Notes: generated by a model from the sequence alone, not told the origin. DNA of 64,000 bases from Mimachlamys varia (GCA_947623455.1 OX392529.1:54517186-54581185), one strand, 5' to 3'. Numbered from the stretch's first letter, positions 46,981 through 59,335 are shown. Program-made: numbers and translations.

Positions 46981-47030
46981 ATTGCGGGTGTCGTCAATGA
47001 AGCAGAAGACGCTTACTCTTCCGGAACATA
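46981..47030 (-). repeat. Dispersed repeat family R1, core fragment
   Basis: Only GCGGGTGTCGTCAATGAAGC to TACTCTTCCGGAACA is retained. It is the best conserved core of R1. Confidence 0.6.
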
Positions 47031-47182
47031 TTCTCTTATTTATTTGTATTGCACTCGACACAATATTCTGAAATCATATCATTTTGGTAATCAGACTTAA
47101 TATCGCTCATAAAAAATGTCATTTAGAAAAGTTTTTTTTTTTCCTGTTGTACTCAAAACACATGTATATATACTGAAAAATA

Positions 47183-47353
47183 AATATACTTAAGGATTAA
47201 CCTTTGATTTTGTTTAGTTTATTTGATCATAAATCCCGTGGAGCACGAGGTAAATTGCGTAAACGCGAAGCGTTTACGTTAAATTTACTTCGTGCTCCAT
47301 CGATTTATGATCTAATAAACTAAACAAAATCAAAGGTTAATCCTTATATTTAC
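47183..47353. repeat. Near-perfect palindrome with GCGAAGC apex
   Basis: AAGGATTAACCTTTGATTTT...GATCATAAATC and GATTTATGATC...AAAATCAAAGGTTAATCCTT are inverted about 47268, where GTAAACGCGAAGCGTTTACG sits. The arms are about 80 nt with few mismatches, the best-preserved palindrome in the window. Confidence 0.9.
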
Positions 47354-47911
47354 AGTATTTCCTGTAAATGGTTCATAACTTTTTTGTTCAATTTAGCCCC
47401 ATCTGCAGACATAATATTATATTTCATTTTAAAACTTACAAACGTGAAAACAGTTTAATAAATGTAACAGCATGAAGTTTGCATAAGCCGTAGCTAGCCC
47501 CGCCCATGTCAATTGTTGATGCCGTCATACAATTGTGATTCGAACGGGATAATTTGCATAGTTCCGCCCACATGTATTGTTGCCGACGTCATAGAAATTT
47601 TGCACGTTCTCAAGTATAGTTATTGGAAAATAACTCTAGTTTGCAGTACAATGGTTATCGAGTGAATATCAGTGTAGACTGTAAATATATGTACATGAAT
47701 AGCGCTAAATACGAGAGTCCTTGTTACTTCTGATATGGTTTAAAAAGAGTGGCCCATCTAATTACTTACTTACTTACTTACGAGTTTTACGCCGATATAC
47801 GCACCGAATTACACCGGTGATACGACCGACGTGTCCATCTAATGGTAGGGGGTTTGTATCTATATCGGCTGTATTGCCTGTTACGTTATCTTTACGTAAT
47901 CGTCGGTATCA

Positions 47912-48109
47912 CCTGTCCTATCTGCCTTTGAGATCTGTGTCATTTGACCTGGTCTGTGTATCCAATCCCTGCAATCTGTCCTATCTGCCTTGGAGATCTT
48001 GGTCTTTTGACCTGGTCTGTGTATCCAATCCCCGCAACTGTCCTATCTGACTTGTAAGTCTTGGTCAAGTGACCTGGTCTGTTTATCCAATCTGTATAAG
48101 CTGTCCTAT
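47912..48109. repeat. 62-63-bp tandem repeat, about 3 units
   Basis: CTGTCCTATCTGCCT...GACCTGGTCTGT...ATCCAATC recurs with starts at 47913, 47975, 48038 and 48101 (last unit partial). It directly precedes the 24-bp array and shares its TTTGACCT hexamer. Confidence 0.8.
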
Positions 48110-48139
48110 CCTTTCTTCCGGGTGTGTGGGTTATGACCT

Positions 48140-48705
48140 CTTATTTAGATTGCGTTGATATGACCTGTCATTTTGATTGTGTGTTAATGACCTGTTATTT
48201 AGAGTGTGTTATTTAGATTGCCTTGGTATGACCTTTCATTTTAGTTGTGTTCGTATGACCTATCATTTTAGTTGTGTTCGTATGACCTTTCATTTTAGTT
48301 GTGTACGTATGACCTATCATTTTAGTTGTGTTCGAATGACCTGTCATTTTAGTTGTGTTCGTATGACCTTTCATTTTAGTTGTGTTCGTATGACCTTTCA
48401 TTTTAGTTGTGTTCGTATGACCTATCATTTTAGTTGTGTTCGTATGACCTTTCATTTTAGTTGTGTTCGTATGACCTGTCATTTTAGTTGTGTTCGTATG
48501 ACCTGTCATTTTAGTTGTGTTCGTATGACCTATCATTTTAGTTGTGTTCGTATGACCTGTCATTTTAGTTGTGTTCGTATGACCTATCATTTTGATTATG
48601 TGGTTATGACTTTTCATTTTGATTGTGTTGATATGACCTGTTATTTTGATTGTGTTGGTATAACCTGTTATTTAGAGTGCGTTTGGTATGACCTGTCAGT
48701 AAGTT
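48140..48705. repeat. 24-bp minisatellite, about 16 good units plus worn edges
   Basis: The unit is TTTTAGTTGTGTTCGTATGACCTNTCA-like with a 24-bp period. The best units lie at about 48226-48600, with degenerate TTTGATTGTGTT and TTTAGAGTGTGTT versions on both sides. Because 24 is a multiple of 3, open frames of 178 (+) and 134 (-) codons run through it; these are by-products. Each unit carries one TGACCT. Confidence 0.9.
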
Positions 48706-49082
48706 TTGGTTGACAAACCCGTCTTTCCTTGGTAACTAGTATGTTTGCTTTAAAATTGTCATTAAATAAATCGGATATGTTTTTAGGATCAAGTATCTAG
48801 CTTATCTAAAGAGGAGAACTGAAATCGTGTGTACCGCACAAGTTACAATGCTTAATTAAGTATAACCTAAAGCTGGATATATTTTGCAACATGTAATATG
48901 CTTTTTAACTGGCGTGTTTTGTATAATCTAAAACTATTGGCATGCATGCAGTTTTGATATATGACAAATTGATTAATTTACGTAGAATTAAGATATTGAC
49001 AGATATATAAAAATGACGAATGTAAGTCATCTTGTATGGGGACAAATATTTGATGAACCAAGAGCCCTTACCCTTACACTTA

Positions 49083-49104
49083 TTTTTTTTTTTTTTTTTT
49101 TTTT
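49083..49104. repeat. Poly(T) run
   Basis: An uninterrupted T run of 21-22 bases. It could be the tail of a minus-strand retroposed sequence, but no adjacent head is recognised. Confidence 0.8.
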
Positions 49105-49420
49105 GCTGTTGGAAAAAACACGTGGCGTATCATTATCGCGAATATTCCTAACTAACATAACTTATAATGCTCTAAAATAATATCTATTCTACCCTATTTG
49201 GCTTTAAATATTTCTTTTCTTTCTATAATGACTTATTTATAGTCTATCAAACATTATATATCTGTTTAAGTAACTTTTTCTTGATAGTAAATGTCCATGA
49301 GGCATTGGGACATTAGAACTCCTGCATTTAAGCATGATGGTCATGATCAACTGTGTTCATCGTTGATTGTTAAAAATCTAGGTCTGCTGTTCGGGTATAA
49401 TCAATGATTGGTAACATTCA

Positions 49421-49812
49421 TTTAAAGGCCCAATATACGTAACTTTCGGCAAAACTTGAAGCGAGAATCAAGCCTAATAACTTATCATATTTATAGATTT
49501 AGTTAAGATCAACTGATATCAGCAATATTCATGATGAATTCTTAAGCGGTTACCGGTACAGCAGCAGTTGAAACATGGTATTTGTAAACACGCGTCCATT
49601 TTGAACTTTCTTCTACCTTCGGCTTGTTGTTTAAGAGGGCCACACCTGAATTATTGTCAATACGTTGGATTTTTCTGCCAAGAGTTTCTTGTTAGTTACC
49701 GCTCAGGTTTTAGGCTTATTTTTGCATGGTTATCAACTGTTTTCTTTTTCTTTTTATATTTTTTTCAGAATCTCGAAATATTTCCTTAAGTTACGTATAT
49801 TGGGCCTTTAAG
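49421..49812 (-). mobile_element. MITE family M1, copy C, reverse orientation
   Basis: The left end TTTAAAGGCCCAATATACGT is followed by GAAGCGAGAATCAAGCC, which is the right-hand interior of copies A and B reversed. The right end is TATATTGGGCCTTTAAG. A 73-codon frame inside it is incidental. Confidence 0.85.
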
Positions 49813-50648
49813 AAAATGCATTGGTGTACCGTGAATATCACATATTCGAAAAAGTACATTGGTTTAATGTGGATATTACACATAGATCTTGTTAATTATC
49901 GTCGATGTTTCTGAAAGTGAAATTAAAAGGTTTGACAAAGTTTTTGTTAGCTGTTCTGATAAGATTCGTGACAAATGTAGCTTCGTATGAAAATGAAAAT
50001 ATGTTAGCTAAGTGTGGGGCGCAGTTTTGAATGCAAACACTCTGTTGAAAAATCTTATCGACAATCTTAACAAAGATATTGTTGACAGAACAACAACGCA
50101 TTTGGGAAATGTGTTCGCCTTTCAAATGATGTAACACATGCCGATCACATAAAGATATTGAATAATTGTTTGGTTTCACTTGATATATCTTACTATCAGT
50201 AAAATATATCTTTTAGAAAACGTATTTCATTTCATTTCAGAAAATTTTATTAAATATCAATATGATTGGACAACAGGTTTAGTCCTCTCCTAGCCAGAAT
50301 TACAAAAACACATAATTATAATATATAGAGAGAAAGAAAAAGAGAGTATTGATATGTATGTATGTACATAAAGTGTTACAGAAATAGTGATGCAAGGGAA
50401 GTAACTCCTTCAAACGTTTCAATGAAAACGCATTTGCCTTAAAACGTAATATTTACGTAATCTTGGTCAAACTTTTCTGTCATCTGTGATTTTCCAGCAG
50501 TTCCTCATTTTTTTTTGTATTTTTTTTATTTTTCAGCAATTTTTGTATGTATACAATCTCTCACACCACAAACATACTGTCAACATAATGCATAAAATAT
50601 TAACATCACCTGATTTCATCAACGCCATCATCATCCATAATGTGTGAC

Positions 50649-50650
<2 letters not shown>

Positions 50651-50709
<59 letters not shown>

Positions 50710-50774
50710 AATGCATCATCATCATCCAAACTGCTTCAGCATCATCATCCTCACCATCATCATCATCCTAAATG

Positions 50775-50809
<35 letters not shown>

Positions 50810-50811
50810 AC
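50651..50811. repeat. CAT microsatellite, interrupted
   Basis: Two main (CAT)n blocks (about 50651-50705 and 50758-50811) are separated by worn CATC units with CCTAAATG spacers. Confidence 0.9.
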
Positions 50812-51779
50812 TTAATGTATCATCATTACATCATCATTATCATCCTACCGTAATTGTACTAAAATAGTAGCCAATCCTATCGATACTTTCATTCAAGATT
50901 TTATCCAGCCGGGACATTCAGTCGGGGTATCCCGTTTAATTTGCAGCACCGCCTGTCAAAAAAACCTGTCGATTGTGTTAGAATATAAGGTCCTACCATA
51001 CGGAGATTGAAATATACTTGTCGTGTTGAAGGTAAAATGATCTAACAGAGTGTCCCGATTAACTACAATTCTGATTGGTCGAAATCTCCGAATAAACTTC
51101 TATTCTAGCCCACGGTATGCAAGCGTTAGATGGTTTCATGGTCGCCATCTAGGTCTCATTGAGAAATATTATGTAAGGGTGTAAGATATGAAGGTGGGTA
51201 TTTTTTAATATGCTTATAAATAATGTCTTCTTGCTGATATTTAGGAAAATGACTCAGTTCTCACTTTGAGGACGCGGAATTTGTAACAATTATACCAAGA
51301 CTTACATGGCAAGTGTCGGTGCAAAACATAAACGCTAAATCCTGCCGAAAAACCTAGTATTATAATTTGTGCTTCATGTAAATCTTTTTTTGTTCTTATT
51401 ATGTCCCTTGCTCAAACGATTTTGATTTTATTTTCAAGAGGATATTAACAAACAGTCTGGTTTTCGTCTGATATTTATGTACAAAGTGGTTGAGGGGTAA
51501 GTACCGTACCTTCATTGCCAAGTTCGATGCTGTCATTTGTTTAGACCTGTCCTTTATCTATAAAGTTAATATGCCATCAATAGGCTAACTAAAAATACAT
51601 ATAAGATTGTCACAGTTATCTCTCTTACTATGATATAGCTATGACAATTTTTATGTATTGGCAAAGTAGGGCACGACAAAGTATATAAGTCAGCTGACGT
51701 GTAATAAAAAAAATGATAACTACATCAGAAGCACAACAACACTCCTTTTCAACTATTGTTTAAGTCAATATTTATGTTT

Positions 51780-51995
51780 TTATATATTTTTGTTTAGTCA
51801 GCCTTTAAACTGCTCGCAATGTGATTATTTTCACCATGCCAGCTGTGTTATGTGTAGTTTGTGCGTATGATACCATTAGACACTGAAGAGATTGAAAGGC
51901 GTTAAATCTGTTCGCGTGTGAATATATTCGCAAATATTTAATGCAATAGAAATAAGCAAAATTTCCACACCGCGAACAATGCCACTTTTACAGTA
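51780..51995. mobile_element. TACTGTAAAAG-type MITE, diverged second copy
   Basis: It matches 8494-8715: CTGCTCGCAATGTGA, CTGTTCGCGTGTGAATATAT, TTCCACACCGCGAACAAT and the end CCACTTTTACAGTA. The left end is worn. Confidence 0.6.
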
Positions 51996-52107
51996 TGATA
52001 CACTTAAAATATCAAACATGTCGCTTTAAATACCAGTACTAAGACGCCCCAGTAAGACACATGTATATAAAACAATTGGTAGATGGGGCATATATAACAA
52101 TACATAT

Positions 52108-52256
52108 CAAGTATGGACCTTTGCTGAGGGCAATATGGTGTTATACCAACCTTGTAGAATAAAATATTTACCGAGGGCTTTAGCCCGAGGTCGATATTTT
52201 AGATTCTACCAGGTTGGTTTAACACCATATTGACCGAACCAAAGGTCCTTAATTCT
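52108..52256. repeat. Palindromic element with GGGCTTTAGCCC apex
   Basis: TATGGACCTTTG...AATATGGTGTTATACCAACC and GGTTGGTTTAACACCATATT...CAAAGGTCC are inverted about 52181. A half copy (GGTGTTATATCGACCTGGTA) lies at about 16515-16600. Confidence 0.8.
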
Positions 52257-52344
52257 TATATTAGATATGAAACTTGTTTGCAAAAGACTTTAATTGTATG
52301 TCCGTCTTGATAAAGCATGGAATTCATAGTTGCATGCATGGGTA

Positions 52345-52402
52345 CTATAACGTCACGATGCTTATGACGTCATAATGCTTATGACGTCATAAATGCAATA
52401 TT
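52345..52402. promoter_or_regulatory. Tandem TGACGTCA (CRE-like) motifs
   Basis: CTTATGACGTCATAATG is repeated in tandem at 16-17-bp spacing, preceded by a weaker AACGTCACGATG. It is a simple local duplication of a CRE palindrome. There is no gene nearby. Confidence 0.4.
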
Positions 52403-54529
52403 GACTCTGTGTTTCTAAAAATAGAAACATCAGGTCGATATAAGAAAAATATGGACCTCCATGTGACCATATTTTAGCCAATGAGAATTGAGGAAAGTCA
52501 GACAATATCTAGTATTTGTAAGTATTGATAAACAAGTTAAGTAATGCCGCTACCATATACTCAGTGCGACAGTGTGTACACTTTGTAACACATTAGCGTC
52601 TTACAAACTAACACATGCTAGCGGATATTAAGAGAAATCTTTGAGAAACAAAAAAATCAAATGTGTTTATTCCATAAACAGTACATACTGAAATATACTC
52701 TAATATGTTAATATGTTAGGAATAATGCTTAAATAAACAAAGGAATATTGGAAATTTGAAATCGATGTAAAAACCATTTGATTTTTTTGTGTACATTAAA
52801 ATATGAATCATTTATATGCTTAATGGTGAAGACGAATTTATTACCATGAATACGTATGTTTACTTTTTTAACAGCCGATAGCATCAATAAAATAAGAAAT
52901 AACTATTAAACTCATTAAGCAATATAGTGTTCTAAGATGATAACATAATAAGTGATTATGTAAATATGTATATAAACCATTCTACTTCTTAAATTATATG
53001 AATTCTTTGTCTCAAGATTTGCGTTTAACAGTGACAACATATTACCTCACTGTTTAAAGATGAAAATCCAGGCTTCGATCTCTAGTTGTAAACCTATTAA
53101 CGTTTTTATGTGTCGTCTAAATCAATAACCAGACATTTTCAATACACAAGTTCGAAAATGTCTGTAATAAAAAAACGATATCATCTTATACCAATATACA
53201 ATTCGCAATCACATATTATGTTCATATTTGATGCCACAAAAATGGAGAATGAATTTGCGTTCAATATTTTAGACATATTAATTGTGAACAAAATGTCAGT
53301 AGTTATTATTGGAAACATGTACATGTATATTCAATGCCTTATCCTATACTGTTAAACAATCAAGGGTTTCCAAATCCATTCGTCCATTACATTATTTACC
53401 TGTAATTAATTACACTTTCAAGGTGTCAAGGTGTTACTTATGTTAGTCACATGACCGTAAGAACGAAATACGCCCCCCCCCCCCGCCACACCTCCCTCAC
53501 AATTAATGCTCATTGTATAATTCCAAAATATCCGCACGCAACACGTTTCAATTTCACGGACATATGTGATGTTAATATATCTCAGAAAATCTGTATAAAG
53601 CATATTAAAAAAAATTATCGTCTTTGACAAACTATATCTCCATTTAACGAAAAGCTTTATTAAAGCTCATACATAATACATTTTACTTAAAAATCAATTA
53701 ATATTTTTGCAAATGTATCAATCAGGAAACCAGTATGACTCCAAAGGAAGAATGCTAATTTTCAACTGATGTACTCCTACCCATCCTATATGTGTACCCA
53801 CACAAAGCGGGGGTCCTTTTTACAGCAATAAACCTAATCTGAACGAGATTTTAATCTTGAGTTACGATGATTCGACCTGGGGTTTTTGTACTTACCCCAT
53901 TGTGTTTTGTTTGAATTCAAACACTCTGTTACGTCTATTTAAGCACTTAATACATGTACCGCTACATGAAGTGCTGCTAAGCGTGACACAATACCTCCAC
54001 TGATGTGTATTATTAAACACTGCTTAGAAAGCCTATCGTTAACAATGCTGGCGAAAGTGTATACCTTGTCCAAAATAGGTTCAGATAATATTCTTAAATT
54101 TATGAATGGGTTTGAATCTAAATATCATATTTCTTGCAAGAAATGTTCAGATAAGATTCTAAAGTTAATTAATGGAATTGAATAAAAAATTTGGTATTCT
54201 TCATATTTCCTTATTTATTTTATATCCGACAAGTTTTTATCAAAAATTAAAACTCGTTAAAGAATAAAATGTAATTGTTATTTCAAGATGTAGATTTCAC
54301 CGGTATGTAGATGACATTGTAATGTTTTGTGTACTGTAGGTGTATTTATCTAGTATCCGGTTGCTTATATAGAGTCCATCCTATAAAGACTGATTTAAGT
54401 GATAAACATACAAATGATAATATTGTAGAATACGTAGTAAGCTGATTATCTTAATACAAGATAAGAACTTCGGTTTCAAGTAACATTGTACATGTAAATT
54501 GCATATAATGTATTTTGCTGGAAAGAAGG

Positions 54530-54760
54530 GGCCGTGGTGGCCGAGTGGTTAAGGTGTCCGACATTCTACCTCTAGCCTTCCACCTCTTGGTGGCGAGTTT
54601 GAAATTCACTTGTGGCAGTTGGCAGATACGGACCGTAGGTCGGTGTTTTTTCTCCTGGTACTCCGGTTTTCCTCCACCTCCATATATACCTGACACGTCC
54701 TTAAATAACGCTGGATGTTAATACATGTAAGACATAAAAGAAAATAAACGAAACCAAAAT
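54530..54760 (+). mobile_element. SINE with tRNA-Ser/Leu-like head
   Basis: GGCCGTGGTGGCCGAGTGGT (A box) and the long-variable-arm region are followed by a B-box-like GAGTTTGAAATTC. The body has CTCCTGGTACTCCGGTTTTC and GACACGTCCTTAAATAACG, and it ends with an A-rich tail (gaaaataaacgaaacc). Same family as 37890-38110. Confidence 0.75.
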
Positions 54761-55077
54761 ATTTGCAAAAAAAAATAAAATTTAATTATAAAAGTTGTCG
54801 TTTTCTAATTCCAAAATCCAACTTAGTAGAGAAGCAAATGATGTCTGAACAAAGGGGTGTTTTAAAGGAAGAAAAAAAGCAATTTTAGCATGTTGATGAG
54901 GACATAAATCATACACTACATATACAACCTGAAACCCAACGCTAGGTTGCATCATTAGCTGGTGCACAGTCTATATAAATCAACGTTTCCTTATTCAGTT
55001 TTAATCATGCTTCTCAATAACACGGTGGCTGATGTGCCTAAGCACTTTATGACCCTAATGTCGTCATACTGTTGTAG

Positions 55078-55450
55078 TTTAAAGACCTAATATACGTAAC
55101 TTCGGGAAATTTTTCGTGATTTTGAAAAATTCTGAAAAAATTCCAGTTGATAACCATGCAAAAATAAGCCTAAAACGAACTAAACATGAGCGGTAACTAC
55201 AATGTAACAAGAAACTCTTGACAGAAAAATCCAAAGAATTGAAAATAGTTCAGGTGGGGCCCACTTCAACAACGGACGCGTGTTTACAAATATTGAGTTT
55301 CAACTGCTGCTGTACCGGTAACCGCGCAAGAATTCATCTTAAATATTGCTGAGATCAGTTGATCTTAATTAAATCTATAAATATATAAAGATATTAGGCT
55401 TGATTTTTGCTTCAAGTTTTGCCAAAAAATACGTATATTGGGCCTTTTTA
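55078..55450 (+). mobile_element. MITE family M1, copy D with internal deletion
   Basis: TTTAAAGACCTAATATACGT at the left and CGTATATTGGGCCTTTT at the right. The segment between CACTTCAACAAC and GGACGCGTG found in other copies (AGCCGAAG...) is deleted. Confidence 0.8.
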
Positions 55451-55530
55451 TTCTGCCTTAGTGTTTTTGTGACGCTTGGAAAGAAGACATAACACTAATT
55501 AATTTCAGTAGACAGACATGGCTATTTGGC

Positions 55531-55740
55531 ATCGTAAAAATGACGTAACACACACATGTGCTGCACCTTTTATTTAGTAAAAGATACAGCATGCCGAAAA
55601 AATGAATTAAACTGCACCATACAGCTGTTTCGTCCTCCTAGGACTCTTCAGTGATTCTAGGGGCAGAAAGGTGGGAATCCAAAATTTCTAAACTAATGTA
55701 GAAGCAGAAGGGTCAGGTGCATAAAACCCTTTATTCCCTT
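55531..55740 (+). repeat. Dispersed repeat family R2
   Basis: aaatgacgtaacacacacat, AAAGATACAGCATGCCGAAA, CAGCTGTTTCGTCCTCCTAG and GTAGAAGCAGAAGGGTCAGG in order. It is one of the best-preserved copies. Confidence 0.8.
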
Positions 55741-57249
55741 TTTGTGGTTTTTGAATCTGCAAATAACCTAAACGCACATCAAAATACTCGCCTTTTATTC
55801 AAATACTTTTCTAATTTCCATTTGTTACTAAGCAGAAACTCACCTTGTGTGACACATCGAGCAAAACGTTGGAACCTCAGGTACTGAGAAGTAAAACGGT
55901 CTGTAGATGGACATATCTGCGGTTTCCCTGTTTTCTTCTCACCATGTTGGTGTAATCTCTGAGATCTGTATACTTTACTGTTTATAATCAGTGAACTGTA
56001 TCGGCAAATTCCTATCACACGCCTTACAATGTATCACATCTATCACATCAAACCATTGCATGGCAACAATTTCACAATAGAGTTTTGAATGACAGAGAAA
56101 AAAAACAGCATTGTCTCCCTCTGAATGGCTGAACTGATTAACAAATAAGCTACAGCCAGTATTGTGATCCTGGCTTCCATTTTGTACTAATAAGTTGACA
56201 TTGTTTTTGCGTGTACTCTTTAACCCAGTCCTTTTGTTGTAAATAAATGTTAAAGATTTGATAAACAATTGAGTACTCTAAAAAGCTTCAAACATTTATG
56301 GTTTTAATTGTTGATTGTGTTATCTGTTATTGTTATTGTTATTGTTTATCTCCTTATATAAAGCTTTGATCTGATTGTCTGGGTCAACTTTTAAAGTATT
56401 CTAGTCATGTTCTCATCACTTACATATTCGAAAGACCAATAGAAGATAACTCAATTGAATGAAGTGCCAGCACGACCAGTTCACGTGAAAGCCGCCACGC
56501 TCTTATAATTATATTGTCATTTAAAGTCTTAACAGTGCATGGTACGGAATTTGTCAGACTGACTACAACGAGACGTCAAAATACAGTATTAACCCAGTTT
56601 ATTGGTTTACAAGTGTTTTAATAGTATCGTGAACCTATAACACGTATTTTAAGTCCATTGATACAATCTGCCATGTCGTCAAATATCGGCCTTGGTTCTC
56701 TGTGGCTTTACAAACGATCACGGTATCACACACATTTTTACTGGTTTGAAATCCATTGAAACTGCTTCGTATGTTAAACCTCCAGCCATAAATGTTCACC
56801 CTGAATTTATTTCCTCGTTTCGAATATAAAATGCGAATTTCAAAGGTAGTTCAAAGCACGAGAGTTTCAGAATAAGATGACACAATGCTTATTTTTTTTT
56901 ATTAATGTACATAAGCGTATTGAACATCTACCAGAAATATATTATATTGCTGTGCTTTAAAATTGTTTTAGATTTGTCCGCTTTTATTTCTTACACCTTT
57001 TGCACAAGCTCAAAGGATGTGTTGTTGTCAGCCGATCTGACTTCCTTGTTGTTTAGAACAATATCTAGCTGTTGTTTACTTCTTCAAGGTAACCCTTCAA
57101 TCAAACTCCATCACTCAATGCGATGCCTTCAATCATCCTGGTTTCTTCGTCATCCTCTCGCGTTGTGACGTCTGTTATACTTTGAGTATTATTTTCTTTC
57201 GCTGGGTCAGAAACGGATGCTGAGAGAAATCCTTTCAATGATAAAATAA

Positions 57250-57630
57250 AGGAAATGTTACCGTGTCTTCAGTAATACCAAATATTACGAGCGAGGCCAA
57301 TATTTGGATATTTTTCACAAGTATGTAGCATAGATGAAAAGTTTCACAATATTTGCTACACGAGTGATCAGAAATATATTTGTTCTACTGAAGATACCGT
57401 TAGATTTTCTATTTATTACTTTTTTATAGCAAAACCTACCCACGCAGCTTTTCATTTTCCCCATTGTCGTTTGTAAACATTTTTTGATTGGCCAAATCAG
57501 AAAAAAAACATATAATATGAAAAATATAATATTTCTCAATAGTGAAAAATATCACTTTCATAATAATAATTAATCATTTTAATCATTTTTTTAAATTCAC
57601 TGGTAAAAATAGGTAAGATGTCATCAAATG
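57250..57630. repeat. Palindrome family P6, second copy
   Basis: GTCTTCAGTAATACCAAATA, GGATATTTTTCACAAG and CACAATATTTGCTACACGAG repeat the arms of 37556-37715 more loosely. The right part (GTTTGTAAACATTTTTTGAT, TTGGCCAAATCAGAAAA) matches 37430-37530 in reverse. Confidence 0.6.
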
Positions 57631-58826
57631 GATAATTTCTATTTAGAACATCGATATTGTCTAAACAAGTACGTGTTTGCTCCTAAGGAGTGGCTTCTCG
57701 CGTTTTATTAGTATATAAATGAAACATGTCGTCACATCAGGCTTTGCAAGCTAGCTATGCTATGTGTATTATACGTTTCTTTTAACCATTGTAAGTCTTA
57801 AGTGCCTTCCGGATTGAGATAATCGGGTGTTGTTGATTTAAATAAAATCGATAAACAGCTTTGTTATGTAAGTAATAAATATCAACATGACATAATTGTA
57901 GTTTTGTTAAGAAGGTTTGACGTCATTCCAACGGAACCAAAAATCTTAACCAATTTGATATGTCCTTCACCTTACCCCAAACACTCCTCATTCCTTGAAA
58001 CGGAACGGTATATACTATACTACAAAACCTAATCCAAATTTAATGTTTTTGAAGCTAAATTTTTAACGTGATACAACGCAATTTCATAAAAGAAACTGGC
58101 CAAAACTTGATCAACGTTCCTAACTTTGGAAAAGTTCTTCACTTAAAATACTTCATATTTAATCTGTACAGAAATTAATCGAAGTTCCTTAATTTAATAC
58201 ACGGTGCTTTCTCTTTGACTTCTTTAATGCTTTCCTATGGAGAATTTTAAGTTAAAGAATGTCCTTAAGTAAAAGATTGTTAATGAAACCGGCGCATGAA
58301 TATAGCTATATAGAGTAATACTCCATATTAGACGTCAATAATAAATCCGATGTCGCTGTCATATTTTCAGCTATAGTGTTTGAAACATGCCTGATAATGA
58401 CTGTTAATATGTCCAGGTATATAGTAGTATGTTTCTGTTGAATAGACATGTTATCACCATCGTATTTAGTTCTCACTAGTATATACCTTACTACATAGTA
58501 CATTTCGTGTAATTTGTAAAACAAAAAATAATAATAAAACAATCATAATTTTTTCAGTTAAACTTTAATTTTATTTTAATTATTTGACAGTAATTACAGA
58601 TCAGCATACCTTGTGAACACATCGTTACTTTATATATTTCACATGATATCAAAACATGAACAATATGAAAAGCTTGCGATGAAAACAAATATGAAAGTAG
58701 AACAATTTTTAAATTTACTTTTCCTCACAGATTCTAAAAATGTATGCAGAAAGTTTTGATCGAATGAATGCTAAACAACTAATTCTAAACAAGAAAGCAG
58801 ATTTACAATTCAAATATTTTCAACAC

Positions 58827-59335
58827 CTGGGCCCAGTTGTTCGAAAGATGATAACATTGTAGCTTGATACGTCGTTAGTGCAAATTTCAATTATATTGTA
58901 ACTTTAAAACCAAACCATTTAATTAATTACAACTTTCCAGATATCAAAAATCTATTACAGTCAATTTACTTGCACAATTATGGGATTGCACCTTGGATTA
59001 CGAAACACACACATATGCCGCACCTCTTAAATTTAGTAATAGATTACAGTATGCCGAAAAAATGAATTAAACTGCATCATACAGCTGTTTCGTCCTCTTA
59101 GGACTCTTCAGTGATGCTAGGGGCCAAAAGGTAGGAATCCAAAATTTCTAAACTAATGTAGAAGCAGAAGGGTCAGGTGCGTACATCCCCTTTAATTTAT
59201 GAATTTAGAAGTAAAATTAAACTATTTCTGTATAATTTCAATTCATGTACTACGGAAATATTGACGTAATGATTTAAGGTTGGAACATTTTGTAAATAGT
59301 GATTAGGTTAATCATCTTTTGAACAACTGGGCCCC
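58827..59335. mobile_element. MITE with GGGCCCAGTTGTTCGAA ends, carrying a nested R2 copy
   Basis: CTGGGCCCAGTTGTTCGAAA and TTTTGAACAACTGGGCCCC are inverted ends, with subterminal GATGATAAC / GGTTAATCATC. An R2 copy (about 58985-59275) sits inside, so R2 was active after this MITE inserted. Confidence 0.7.
58985..59275 (+). repeat. Dispersed repeat family R2, nested in a MITE
   Basis: AAATTTAGTAATAGATTACAG, CAGCTGTTTCGTCCTCTTAG, CAGTGATGCTAGGGGCC, GTAGAAGCAGAAGGGTCAGG and CATGTACTACGGAAATATTG in the standard order. Confidence 0.8.

Noticed and set aside
48140..48705. Possible CRISPR array (regular short repeats)
   Set aside because: The repeats are directly contiguous 24-mers with no unique spacers, and the genome is eukaryotic.
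48177..48713. 178-codon open frame encoding repeats of CVRMTFHF, and a 134-codon frame on the opposite strand
   Set aside because: The 24-bp minisatellite period is divisible by three, so any stop-free frame is repeated automatically. Both strands are open at once and units vary freely; there is no gene structure around it.
49568..49914. Open frames of 60-73 codons around 49.6-49.9 kb
   Set aside because: They lie within, or start inside, MITE family M1 copy C and have no relatives in the other M1 copies.
50220..50345. Possible LINE 3' end (TTTTATTAAATATCAATATG, GGACAACAGGTTTAGTCC)
   Set aside because: It resembles retroelement tails by eye, but no coding remnant or target duplication could be found, so it was not listed as a feature.
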